Positions 35,005-44,215 of a stretch of DNA of 64,000 bases are shown piece after piece. The first letter of the stretch is position 1. The number at the start of each line of letters is the position of its first letter. The position numbers and the translations under genes are program-made. The notes beneath the pieces are model-generated. The model saw only the letters and a program-made list of their open reading frames with translations, was not told the DNA's origin and ran no database searches. The stretch is from Verrucomicrobiales bacterium (GTDB lineage Bacteria; Verrucomicrobiota; Verrucomicrobiia; Limisphaerales; JAYPXF01): assembly GCA_002715965.1 (NCBI GenBank), contig PBAL01000018.1, positions 14,937 through 78,936 of the forward strand. Direction: 5' to 3'.

Positions 35005-36252
35005 CTACTTGCCGCAGCACTTCTTGAACTTCTTTCCGCTCCCGCAGGGGCAGGGATCGTTTCGCCCCACCTTGGGAGGGGCAATGTATGGAAGAACGGA
35101 ATCTGAAGCCGTGTCTTCGAACATTCCCTGCCTCGCCAGTTCCTGAGCTTTGGATTGACCCCAGAATCCCCACCAGCGAGTCGCCTCCGCGACATCAGTG
35201 ATGGGAGGATTTCGATCCTGCATTCGCTCGGTCCAACTCCCGCGCTTGCCTTTTTCCACTTCGTCAATCTCGACGATGAGTTCCTGGTCAATCAAGCCCT
35301 CCTCGCTGGCCGTGCGCAGATACGGAAATACTGATAGTAGCTCCATATCGATACATGTTGAGGCCAAGCCATCCCAGGCATAGCTTTCCTCGCGCTCCAA
35401 GCCCTCGCCGGCCAACCAGACCAAATACTCTCCAACGAGTTCCCGTGGCACCTCCGCCCACACAGCAAGCAAACCCAAGGCGTCCAAAGCTGTAACGCGG
35501 CAAAATTCGTCCGCTTCGCGATTCTGAATCAGTTCCTTGATGGGCTCGAGGTTTCCGTCGCAAACCGCGGCGAGGATCTTGGAGCCATCTTGAGTGACGA
35601 TGTCTCCGCTGATCTCCTCGGCCCCCTTGCCCGGAAGTGCCAACCAGCGGACCACGAGCGGATACGCGCGCGTCTCTCTCCATTTCGCAAACAGATACAG
35701 TGCGTACGTAAAAAGAGTCGCATCCTCTTCGCCGGTCGGATCATTCAAGCCGTCCTCAATCGCGTTAAGCAATGGTTCTGTCAGAGCCTCACGATGCGCG
35801 TCTGCACTCTCCAAGGCCAACAAAGGCTGCACATCTTGACTGACCGACAGTTCATTCAATACCTCATCAACAGATCGCGTCGCCAGCGGCTCTTTGATCG
35901 GCTCATGCGTAATTCGATCAATCCCATGCCAAAACGGACAATGTGGACACTTGCGTCCCATCGGATAATCAATCCCCTCCTCATGCGGACAACCCGCGAT
36001 CTTCTCTTGCACCATCGTCTTCTTGACCTGATGCCGATTGAAGAACTCACCAACTTCATCCTTGATCGACGGAACTTCCCGAATATCCCCGCCTTCGACG
36101 ATCCACTTGTCCATCGCGGTGATCTCCCCCTGCGGTTCGCTAATGATCGAAGCCACCAGCTTCGTGCCGGTCTTATTATCCGGCCCGTAGGCGATCACAA
36201 TGCCGAGCGGATAGTCCGGACTGGTAGCAGGCTTTCTTCTATGCTTACTCAT
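35005..36252 (-). CDS. DUF1186 protein with C-terminal SEC-C zinc motif
   Basis: 415 residues. The last 20 hold the SEC-C motif ([12 protein letters not shown], then K-K-C-C), the zinc knuckle also found at the end of SecA. The middle (about 180-320) is all-helical with the spacing of DUF1186, including L-D-A-L-G-L-L-A and [12 protein letters not shown]. The N-terminal 130 residues contain a further possible zinc site C-P-H-C-P-F-W-H. The protein is cytoplasmic and acidic. Its role is unknown; SEC-C motifs usually bind ribosomes, SecB or other partners. The next gene begins 21 nt later. Confidence 0.82.
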   Translation of the reverse strand: MSKHRRKPATSPDYPLGIVIAYGPDNKTGTKLVASIISEPQGEITAMDKWIVEGGDIREVPSIKDEVGEFFNRHQVKKTMVQEKIAGCPHEEGIDYPMGRKCPHCPFWHGIDRITHEPIKEPLATRSVDEVLNELSVSQDVQPLLALESADAHREALTEPLLNAIEDGLNDPTGEEDATLFTYALYLFAKWRETRAYPLVVRWLALPGKGAEEISGDIVTQDGSKILAAVCDGNLEPIKELIQNREADEFCRVTALDALGLLAVWAEVPRELVGEYLVWLAGEGLEREESYAWDGLASTCIDMELLSVFPYLRTASEEGLIDQELIVEIDEVEKGKRGSWTERMQDRNPPITDVAEATRWWGFWGQSKAQELARQGMFEDTASDSVLPYIAPPKVGRNDPCPCGSGKKFKKCCGK

Positions 36253-36400
36253 GGTTGACCGCGCTCAGCTTCGTCGATACCGGTGACGCACAGAAGCACG
36301 ATTTATTGACAGCGAAGTCCCATCGGAGAACGAAATAAACCTCCCGCTGAACCAGCTGGCATCGTATCGCCAATCATCGTCCACTCGGCGCCGAGAAAGT

Positions 36401-37029
36401 ATGCCATTCACCATCTTTGCCCACCGATTCGACCCGGACGGCGCCTTCGCCGTGCTTCGGGAAATATATCCCAAGCTGAAACTGAAAACCGAAGGATACG
36501 GATGGAACGCCACCCTCGCCTTTGGCGGTGGCTTCTTCAGCAAAAAACAGAAAATCTCAATCACCTTTGACCCCAATTACTGTTCCCCGCCCGAGTGGGA
36601 CAATCGGATGATGGGGATGCGCAACTTCGTTGGACCATGCGATCTGCCCGATGACCTGCCACCAAAAGCCTCCGATTAATCGGGAGTTTCAAGATCAGCC
36701 TCGGCGTCATCGACGAACCGGAGATCGGAGACGGCGATGATCCGCGCTTGGGAGTCCTCCACGCGCTTCACTGGCGAATGGTTGACTTTCACGTGAGTCC
36801 CCAGGAAGTCGATTACAAGTAGATGGAGGAAGAATGCCGGCTTGGGGAGTTCGACTTCAGCTGGGCGGAATTCAGCGGCATAGATCTCGCCATTGAAGGC
36901 CATGCCATCACCTCCGCACCAGCAGACGCCGTGCAAAAGGTCAGCAGCGCCGCACAGGAACGCCGCGTCGCCTCAAATTGGCTGGCGGGGCATTCGAAAA
37001 TCTATTCGGAGACGGACACCTCAACTTGA
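36401..37029 (+). pseudogene. DUF4272 gene, frameshifted, internally deleted and with a stop
   Basis: The first part (36401-36679, 92 codons) begins M-P-F-T-I-F-A-H-R-F and contains D-P-N-Y-C-S-P-P-E-W, like the N-terminus of DUF4272 proteins. A second frame continues L-I-G-S-F-K-I-S-L-G-V-I, then joins D-D-P-R-L-G-V-L directly to A-L-H-W-R-M-V-D-F, motifs that lie a couple of hundred residues apart in relatives. It stops at TAG 36820-36822 and, in the same frame, runs to the family's C-terminal Y-S-E-T-D-T-S-T at 37029. The breaks are therefore one frameshift near 36670, a large in-frame deletion, and one nonsense codon. The family's function is unknown. Assignment rests on remembered motifs. 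Confidence 0.65.
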
Positions 37030-37084
37030 ACGCGGAGGCCAGATCAATCCTCCCCTTGGAGGATCCCAAGGTATCAACTGCACT

Positions 37085-37897
37085 CTACGATTTCTTAGGA
37101 CGGTACTCTCCATACTTGGCGAATCGAGGATCCCGACTGCTGGCATCTTCGGAAACCAACCGACACGATGCGCACTTGAAGGTGATGTAATCTCCCAGTT
37201 TCTCAGCTTCAGCAGCCTTGATCCGCCATTTCCGACCACAGCCAGGACAAACTCGCCCCGATTCGTCGCGCCTTCCGTGAGAGCGTGGTAAGAAGTAGTA
37301 AAATGGCTTCTTCAACTCCTTTTCCAAGGTACGTGCCAGATCTCTCCCTTGCTCAGAAAACTCTGAGTTTGGATCTGCAATCTCCTTATAAGCCCGCCCT
37401 TCCAAGTGCCCCGAATTCATCCATACCGCCTGCAGGTCTTGATACTCCCTGGCCCAACACTTCACACGCTCACGAGTCAGTTCGTTGATTGGCAATATCA
37501 CAGTCGCAATCGTCATCAGATTGGGCCCCGGGACAGTGACTGGCGAGACCGTCTGGAATACGCTCGTGTTCAAAAATAGAAATGGTGCCTTCCGCCAATC
37601 GACATCATTACAACGCCCAGTCTCAATCAGGCTCCATTCAGGAACTGTTTCGAAATCGGTGAGGAGTTTCTTAAGACGCGTTTTTCCAAATGCAGAGCAG
37701 TGTCGGGGAAGGCTAAATTTCAATTTAGCGAGCTGGCAAATGGCAACGATCCGGCGCCCTTTGTATTCGATCAAGTAATCCCGTTCGATCTGCCCGTTGG
37801 ACTGAAGCCCCGACAGATAAAACTCAACCTCCCACTCGAAATCCTCGAGCGAGGCCCCCCGCTTGCGAGTTACAAATTCTACTTTTGCGAGCGCCAT
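37085..37897 (-). CDS. DUF2310 Zn-ribbon protein
   Basis: 270 residues, about the family's usual length. DUF2310 proteins are Zn-ribbon proteins suspected to bind nucleic acids. The C-terminus carries the ribbon: C-P-G-C-G-R-K-W near residue 227, then F-K-C-A-S-C-R-L-V-S. Upstream are the family's conserved L-Q-A-V-W-M-N-S-G, S-E-Q-G-R-D-L-A and P-F-Y-Y-F-L. No signal peptide. It ends 56 nt from the convergent DUF4272 remnant and starts 30 nt after the zeta-like remnant, so it looks like an intact gene between decayed ones. Confidence 0.85.
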   Translation of the reverse strand: MALAKVEFVTRKRGASLEDFEWEVEFYLSGLQSNGQIERDYLIEYKGRRIVAICQLAKLKFSLPRHCSAFGKTRLKKLLTDFETVPEWSLIETGRCNDVDWRKAPFLFLNTSVFQTVSPVTVPGPNLMTIATVILPINELTRERVKCWAREYQDLQAVWMNSGHLEGRAYKEIADPNSEFSEQGRDLARTLEKELKKPFYYFLPRSHGRRDESGRVCPGCGRKWRIKAAEAEKLGDYITFKCASCRLVSEDASSRDPRFAKYGEYRPKKS

Positions 37898-37927
37898 CTC
37901 TACCCTCCGAATTTACCGATCCTGGTT

Positions 37928-38662
37928 TCAAAGCACGCCCCGGGGAACATTCAGCTTCTCGTCTGGATTCTCCAAAGTCATCTGCGGAGTGACCTTCACT
38001 CCCATGCGACGGTAGTATTCGAGCATGTTCGCAGTCGCCCTTCGACTCGCCTCTAGACCAAGCCGAACCTGATCGGATTCGGAGGTGTTGGGCGTTTCTT
38101 GCAATTGTGTTCCTTCGAGCATGTTGATCACCTGTTCTTTGGTATGCGTCTCATCCGATGCGAACTGCCGCGCCGGAGGTCTTGAATTCTCCCACACCAC
38201 CCATCCGTCAGCAAGCGGCAGGTAGTCATTGCAGAATCGCCGAACGCTGCGCGCGAACCGTCGTTCCAAATCGTCTTCTGGAACATCATGGCCGCCCAAT
38301 GATGCTCGCAGTTTCACCCTCTGACTCGACTGCTCGGCTGAATCAATCAGGACATAGTGCAGAATAAACCTGTAGCCAGCCTCTTTCGCACGGCGAATCA
38401 GACGAACCTGTGCTGAGCCACTGAGCGTGGATTCCAACGCGAAGCTCTCCTCCGATCAAATAAGGCCTTGCGCTTCCTCGAGCAACATCCGGCCGGCCCT
38501 TAAATTCGCCTGAGTCAGATCCAAGGGAGACAGTCCTCGTGCGATTTCATCCGCGTTTAGGAATCGGGAAATCTCGAGCAATGGTAACAGTTCGCGAGCC
38601 AGCGTCGTTTTGCCCGCTCCATTGCAGCCACCGATGACCAGTAGTCGAGAATCTCCCTTCAC
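37928..38662 (-). pseudogene. Zeta-toxin-like P-loop kinase interrupted by one nonsense codon
   Basis: From a GTG at about 38662 the frame reads L-L-V-I-G-G-C-N-G-A-G-K-T-T-L (Walker A) and then F-L-N-A-D-E-I-A-R-G-L-S-P, as in zeta-toxin/PezT-like kinases, up to TGA at 38458-38456. The same frame resumes with S-E-E-S-F-A-L-E-S-T-L-S-G, A-G-Y-R-F-I-L-H-Y-V, G-G-H-D-V-P and P-L-A-D-G-W-V-V-W-E-N-S to 37928. Only the stop separates the two halves, and no frameshift is needed. The kinase class phosphorylates UDP-sugars or other small molecules; many chromosomal copies lack an antitoxin, and none is visible here. The start region abuts the 3' end of the giant ThuA gene. Confidence 0.8.
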
Positions 38663-38741
38663 GCAGGAAGCATTCCCCGAAGACTGCGAGTTCACAATCT
38701 GATTCTGTCGCGAGACAGCTGAATTCGCGGTTGTGGCAGGG

Positions 38742-41700
38742 CTAGTTCTTTGACAGGGCCTCCAGGTAGTCCAAGAGACTTGCAAACTCCTTGACCGAAA
38801 ACGCGCCCATCAAGCCGGGGGGCATAATGGAGGTGGTCATGGTGGCACGCTTTGCGATGTCGCTTTTTTTGACGGTGTGTTCCTGGGCTGCGACGTCGCG
38901 GAGTTTGACTTCTTCGGCGGCTTCCTTGGTGATGAAGCCCATCATCGTTGTGTCGTTTTTGAGGGTAAGGATGTGAGTGGAGAATCCTTGGGCAATGGTT
39001 TTGTTGGGTTCGAGGATGGATTCGGCGAGGTCTTTGCGTCGGTAGGTGTTGGCGATGTTGCCGAGGTAGGGACCTTTCTGCGGCTGGTCCTGGCTGGTGG
39101 TGTGGCAGGTGGCGCAGGCGGCTTTGATGAACACCGCTTCTCCAAGTGCTGGATCGCCTTTGAGTTGAATGGCTTGAGTCAATGCTTCCGCTGGTTTGAG
39201 GGTGGCGATCTTCGGGGTCTTGTCGGCTCCGGGTGGTTGGATGCGAAGGCGTCGAACGGCGTTCTTGGCGGCATTGACGATGTCGGGATTGAAGTCGGTC
39301 AGGGAGGCCGCGATGCGAGCGTCGAGGAAGTGGTTCTTTAGTTCCGCGGCAAGCTTGATGAGGGTGATGCGCCGGATGGGATTTTGCCAGGCGAGGTCGA
39401 TTTCCTTGCGGGCGAGGGATTGGGCTTCCTTGCTGGTTTTCTTCGAGGATGCGAGCTCCAGGAGGCCGGCATGCGCCCAGCGGGTGTTGGGGAATTCAGC
39501 GTTCGCGGCAAGCTTGGCGATAGTGTCGCGGTGATTCTCCAATTTGCGGTTCTTGAGAAAGGCGGTCTTGGCTGCTTGTTGGGCTTTGTTTTCTCCCTTC
39601 GCATCATCAAGGATCGACAAGGCAGCAAGAGTGGATTCCAGGGCGGCTCCGTCATTCAGCTTCATGAGGCACTCAACGGTCTGGGCCATCGCCATCGGCG
39701 GGGTGTCTTTCTTGCGAGCGGCTTTGTGCAGCAGAGGGATTGCACCGGATGGAATATCACCAACTGAGGCAAGTTGCGCGACCGCTGTGACGATGTGCGA
39801 TTCGTCTTCGTTGGCCAGTTCGACGATACGGTTCAGGGCATCGTTGTCCCGAATGCGGTTGCGATTCATTTCCTTGATCAGTTGCGCGGCTTCGCTCGGA
39901 GAGGCTTTGGCGAGAGCCGATTTCAGGGCAGCGAGAATGTTCTCGGATTGTTCCCAGGTCGAAAGCTGGTAGTAGGGACCACGGGTGTCCGGGCGCGTGC
40001 CCCATGAGTCGCCGGTCCACTCGGCTTCCTTGTGATAGAGGCGACAGAGGGCGGAGAGGATATTCGGTTTCGATTGTTTCGGAGCGGATTCCAATCGTTT
40101 GGTCAGGGCTTCGATCACATCTTTGTAGTGCATGCGCATCAACGCGTGGGCTGCGCCCTGGCGTTGGGCGTCCGTGCTACTGGCGGTGTCGAGAATGTCC
40201 AGACAGGGGCCGGGAGTAACGAGCTTCGCCAACGCTTGAAACGCGGTATGGGCGATGACCGGATCCTGGTGGCCGAGGCTTTGCGCGATTGCCGGAGCGA
40301 CTTCTCTGTTGTTCTGGCGTGCGGCCGCGATGATGGCTTCGACGCGCGTGTGCGGATCTTCGCTCTTGGCTCCGTCAATGAGGTGTTCGGCCGGTGCCAG
40401 GCCTTGTTTGCCGGCGGTGATCAGATTGATCCCCATGTCCCCGAGCGCGCGAAGGACGAAGGGTTGAAGAGATGGAGATTTGGTGAGCGGGCTGATCGTC
40501 TTGAGAACTTGCTCACTCGCGCTGCTATCGACACCCCGCTGGCTGATCGCGTAGAGGGCCATGACGCGGGCACGCAGTTCCTTGCTTTCGTTTCCGGCAA
40601 GTTTCAGGAGTGACTTGGTCGTGGACTCATTGGCGTCACGGCGGAGGAGTGTGCGTTGTGCCGTCAGGGAGCGGATGTGGCTGGGTGATTCGAGGAGCTT
40701 GACGAGTTGAGCGTCTTTCAGTTTTTCAAAGTTTGGCAACGGCTCGGGTTTGAAGTCCTTGGGAGTCACGCGGGTGATGTAGCCGTGATCCGGTCCTGCC
40801 CAGTTGAACGTGGCCGGGCCTTTCCAGCTGGCTTGGAAGACGCGGCTCATTCCGTCGACGTCAGCATCAGTTGGACGGGTAACCTTGATGAAGGTCTTGG
40901 GAGCTTCGGTTTCGACAAAACCGGCACCCTTGCGCTTGACGCTGTGGCGAAAAAGTCCGGCACGGCCCCAGTCGCAGGTGAAGGGCGCATGTGCCCATCC
41001 CTTGGGAAAGCCCGGTTCATGGATGTAGACGCTGCCACATCCGGAGCCTCCACCGTAGTCCGCAAGTGGGTGGATGTGTTCGTCGGGGAAATTCTTATAC
41101 ATGCGCGGATAGCCGTGATCTTCCAGCCCGCTGAAGTGATGAAAGCGAACATCCCACCCTCCCCCGTCGTTCGTGTTGTCTCTGGCGAAGAGATCCAGCA
41201 GCGGACTCATCGGTGTGCCGAGGATGTTGCGCGTTCCAGTGGCAAAAATTTCGAGGCCAGTTCCGTCGGGGCGAAAACGAATCACGCCTCCCGCGCGGTG
41301 TTGGAGTCGGCGCCCATCAGTGCCGACAGCTTCCATGAAACCGAAGTCCCCGCCGGCGATGTAGATCCATCCGTCGGCGCCGAGTTCGAGTCCATTGGTG
41401 GTGTGGTCGGGCGGGCGCTTGTCGAATCCGAATGCAACCCCTGAAATGAGTCGTTTGGCACCTTCGGCGATGCCGTCGCCATCCCGATCGAAGTAAACCG
41501 AGATGTGTGGTGGATGAAGAACGTAGAGGCGATCATGGTCCCAGATGATGCCGCGCGGTGAATCGATATTCTTCACGAATTCCTTCACCTCATCGGCGCG
41601 ACCATCGCCATCAAGGTCACGCAGGCGGAGGATTCGCCCTCGATTCGGATTACGACCGAGAGAGCCGTTTCCGTCGCTCGATACGTAGAGCGTTCCATCG

Positions 41701-43163
41701 GGTGCCGCGCAGACATATACCGGATAGTTGGCGGTCTGCCAGGGAGCAAAGAGTGTGGCTTCGAATCCTGCGGGAACTTTGACGTCCTTGAGAATCTCGG
41801 CCTCTTCCGCCTCACTAAGCTTGACGATCTTGGGAGTGATGTTTCCACCATTCTTGTATTTGTCAGCCTCTCGAAGGCGGGCTGCAGTCTGCTTGTCGAT
41901 CTTTGGGAAGATGGATTTGATCTTTGGTCCGGAAACCTTGAGTTCCCAGAAGCTGCACCAAAGACCGCGTTGTTGCTTGAGGACCGTGACACGAAGGAAT
42001 TTGATCTTGCGCCGTTTGAACTTGTCATTCGTATCTCCACCCGTGGTGTTCTTTGACTTGTCGGCGACGATCTCCCATTTCTTTCCGTCGTTCGAAATTT
42101 CGACGGTGTATTGGTACCAGTCGTCACGCTTTTCCCAGACTATGGAAACTCCGTCCACTTCGGTGGGCTTGTCGAACTCGATCTGAAACCACTCGGGCTT
42201 CTTCGAACTGGATGCGCACCAACGCGTATCCACCTGCCCGTCGATCGCCATCCACGGATAACGACCGTTCTGAACCGTACTCGCAGTTGGCGTGACCAGA
42301 GTCGCGTTTTTGGGAGGCGCCTTCGCAATAGTGGGCGTTGGTTTGGGTTTGGCAGCTTGTTTGGGTTTTCCCTTTACGAATGTGATCTTGTTCTTACCGG
42401 TGAATGGCTTGCCGAGAACGGAATCGTTCAATTGATCGCAGGACCAGAGAAGTCCTCGGGTAACCAGGTTAAGGTACCGCGGATCGGAGACCGTCTCGGT
42501 GTAATGCCCGAGCGTGGTACTGAAGCTACGGACACCGTTCATCTCGTGCGTCCAGACGATGGTGTAGGTTTCATCAAATTCCTTTTCGCCACGCTTGTAG
42601 ACCTGCCGGCCGGTGGCCAGTGAATCGATGTCCCAAGTCTTGACGTGGTTGTAGAGTTCCTCCCTGCCCGTGGTCCATCCCTTCATGCCTTCGGTAATGG
42701 GATGCGGTTTGGTGAACTTGATCTCAACCGGAACGTGCGGACCGTGGCGGGTGGATTGGAGCCCCAAGTGCTTAAACCACTGGTCAGTGCCATTACGGAA
42801 ACTGTGCATCGCGCAATGAAGGTGAACGGAAGGGATCGTCTTGTGCGCGTCGAGAATGCGCTTGAACATCACCAGGTCGCGATTGCCCGCAGCGCACTCG
42901 TCGTGAATGACCACGTCGTATCCCTTGGCCCAGTTCGGATCGTTGTAGATGTCGAGGGGCGGATTGACGGACTTGTCATCCGTCCACCAGACGTCCACCT
43001 GAACGTTGGCGAGTTTCTGGATGCCATCGGATAGGACCTTGTGTTGATTGGCGTAATCGTGGCAGCAACCGCCGGCAACGAGGAGGGCCTTGAGTTTGGC
43101 GGGCGCGGCGATAGTGGTCGTCGCACTGGAGATAGCGAAGAGGCAAATGATCAGTCTGTTCAT
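38742..43163 (-). CDS. Giant ThuA / discoidin / PVC-dehydrogenase / HEAT / cytochrome c protein
   Basis: 1473 residues with a signal peptide (M-N-R-L-I-I-C-L-F-A-I-S-S-A-T-T-T-I-A-A). Domains in order: a ThuA-like glutamine-amidotransferase-fold domain (about 20-260, with L-L-V-A-G-G-C-C-H-D-Y), an F5/8-type C (discoidin) domain (about 285-410), and a PVC-type membrane-bound dehydrogenase propeller (about 450-810, G-L-E-L-G-A-D-G-W-I-Y). Then come HEAT-like repeats (about 830-1290) and a C-terminal cytochrome c domain with C-A-T-C-H near 1350 and a distal Met region (M-P-P-G-L-M). Such proteins are probably periplasmic redox enzymes acting on carbohydrates. It is last in the minus-strand run 48.0-38.7 kb. 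Confidence 0.88.
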   Translation of the reverse strand: MNRLIICLFAISSATTTIAAPAKLKALLVAGGCCHDYANQHKVLSDGIQKLANVQVDVWWTDDKSVNPPLDIYNDPNWAKGYDVVIHDECAAGNRDLVMFKRILDAHKTIPSVHLHCAMHSFRNGTDQWFKHLGLQSTRHGPHVPVEIKFTKPHPITEGMKGWTTGREELYNHVKTWDIDSLATGRQVYKRGEKEFDETYTIVWTHEMNGVRSFSTTLGHYTETVSDPRYLNLVTRGLLWSCDQLNDSVLGKPFTGKNKITFVKGKPKQAAKPKPTPTIAKAPPKNATLVTPTASTVQNGRYPWMAIDGQVDTRWCASSSKKPEWFQIEFDKPTEVDGVSIVWEKRDDWYQYTVEISNDGKKWEIVADKSKNTTGGDTNDKFKRRKIKFLRVTVLKQQRGLWCSFWELKVSGPKIKSIFPKIDKQTAARLREADKYKNGGNITPKIVKLSEAEEAEILKDVKVPAGFEATLFAPWQTANYPVYVCAAPDGTLYVSSDGNGSLGRNPNRGRILRLRDLDGDGRADEVKEFVKNIDSPRGIIWDHDRLYVLHPPHISVYFDRDGDGIAEGAKRLISGVAFGFDKRPPDHTTNGLELGADGWIYIAGGDFGFMEAVGTDGRRLQHRAGGVIRFRPDGTGLEIFATGTRNILGTPMSPLLDLFARDNTNDGGGWDVRFHHFSGLEDHGYPRMYKNFPDEHIHPLADYGGGSGCGSVYIHEPGFPKGWAHAPFTCDWGRAGLFRHSVKRKGAGFVETEAPKTFIKVTRPTDADVDGMSRVFQASWKGPATFNWAGPDHGYITRVTPKDFKPEPLPNFEKLKDAQLVKLLESPSHIRSLTAQRTLLRRDANESTTKSLLKLAGNESKELRARVMALYAISQRGVDSSASEQVLKTISPLTKSPSLQPFVLRALGDMGINLITAGKQGLAPAEHLIDGAKSEDPHTRVEAIIAAARQNNREVAPAIAQSLGHQDPVIAHTAFQALAKLVTPGPCLDILDTASSTDAQRQGAAHALMRMHYKDVIEALTKRLESAPKQSKPNILSALCRLYHKEAEWTGDSWGTRPDTRGPYYQLSTWEQSENILAALKSALAKASPSEAAQLIKEMNRNRIRDNDALNRIVELANEDESHIVTAVAQLASVGDIPSGAIPLLHKAARKKDTPPMAMAQTVECLMKLNDGAALESTLAALSILDDAKGENKAQQAAKTAFLKNRKLENHRDTIAKLAANAEFPNTRWAHAGLLELASSKKTSKEAQSLARKEIDLAWQNPIRRITLIKLAAELKNHFLDARIAASLTDFNPDIVNAAKNAVRRLRIQPPGADKTPKIATLKPAEALTQAIQLKGDPALGEAVFIKAACATCHTTSQDQPQKGPYLGNIANTYRRKDLAESILEPNKTIAQGFSTHILTLKNDTTMMGFITKEAAEEVKLRDVAAQEHTVKKSDIAKRATMTTSIMPPGLMGAFSVKEFASLLDYLEALSKN

Positions 43164-43327
43164 GTGAGTCGCGAGTCCGGTTTCGGACGGCAGAGAATTT
43201 GAAGATATTCGCCGGTCGGCTCAACGACATTATCCATTCCTCGCTGACATCGCTACGCTCGTCGCTCGCATGCTACGGCTGGCAGCCGAAGCTACTTGTG
43301 GCGCCATTTGTCGCGGTCCCTGATGAA

Positions 43328-44206
43328 CTACCAACTGCGGCTTTGTTGACGCCGGAAGCCGGTGAGGGCAAGTGATTCACCGGGAAATAAGCTGAGAATC
43401 GAATAACCGCTATTGGCCGCGCCCGTTCCTTCGACCATGGCAACCAACGTGACGTAAGAAATTCCGTTGATTTCCTTGAGATCGTTCTTGTGGCTGTGCC
43501 CTTGAAACACCGCCCGGACTTTTCCTGATTTCTCGAGGAGACTGCGAATTGCGGGCGCGTTCTTGACCGCATAGTGATTGGACAGGTCGAGTCGTTGATG
43601 CGCAAAGACGATGGTCGGTTTGGTGTTCTGTTTCAGATCTGCCGCCAGCCACTCCAACTCATCAGCGGGAATGTTGGGATCTTTCCAATCAAAGTTGTTT
43701 CGCTGGTATGGCTTTCCGTCACTGCGGAAGCAGGAATCGAGCACGACAAAATGCCAACCCGCGCTGTCGAACGAATAATAGGTCTTGGGTTTCTGAACGC
43801 CCTCCAGGAACTCGTCCTTGGTGAGCATGTGAACGCAGTGATTTCCGAGCACGTGGTGCTTCTGGGCGGGTAACGCGGAAAACTTCGCTTGCACGTCCTT
43901 CAGATGTTTCTTCTCGGATGAAAGCGAATCGGCGGAGTCGATGAAATCACCCAACTCGACGACATGATCAACAGATACCTTGGCAAAGGCCGTTCCGGCT
44001 TCCTCCAATTTGCCCAGTGATTCGCGATAGTGGCGTGATCCACGTGTGGGTTTGTCGGCGTGATGCAGGTCGGTGACGAGTCCGATGCGTGCGAGTGGCT
44101 TTGAATCCTTCGCCAACAATTCGTCAGCTGCCAGTCCGCTTCCAAGAATGAGAGTTCCGTTACGCACGAATGCTCGGCGATTGATAGTGGGCTGTTCGTT
44201 CGACAT
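43328..44206 (-). CDS. Exported metallophosphoesterase (calcineurin-like)
   Basis: 292 residues. A Tat signal, N-R-R-A-F-V-R-N-G, opens the protein. The dinuclear metal site of the calcineurin-like fold is complete: D-L-H-H-A-D (about 45), G-D-F-I-D-S, G-N-H-C, F-A-H-Q-R and G-H-S-H-K-N-D near the end. It probably hydrolyses a phosphomonoester or diester in the periplasm. It lies 9 nt after the giant propeller gene and about 165 nt before the ThuA giant; that gap shows no gene or clear terminator. Confidence 0.88.
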   Translation of the reverse strand: MSNEQPTINRRAFVRNGTLILGSGLAADELLAKDSKPLARIGLVTDLHHADKPTRGSRHYRESLGKLEEAGTAFAKVSVDHVVELGDFIDSADSLSSEKKHLKDVQAKFSALPAQKHHVLGNHCVHMLTKDEFLEGVQKPKTYYSFDSAGWHFVVLDSCFRSDGKPYQRNNFDWKDPNIPADELEWLAADLKQNTKPTIVFAHQRLDLSNHYAVKNAPAIRSLLEKSGKVRAVFQGHSHKNDLKEINGISYVTLVAMVEGTGAANSGYSILSLFPGESLALTGFRRQQSRSW

Positions 44207-44215
44207 AATCGGTGT

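Noticed and set aside
36676..36936. Minus-strand open frame of 86 codons
   Set aside because: It is in exact antiphase with the plus-strand DUF4272 remnant, whose codons show the purine-first pattern and end in the family's C-terminal motif.
36978..37190. Plus-strand frame that seemed to continue the DUF4272 remnant after a G-run slip
   Set aside because: The original frame already reaches the expected C-terminus at 37029, so no frameshift is needed and the second frame is coincidental.
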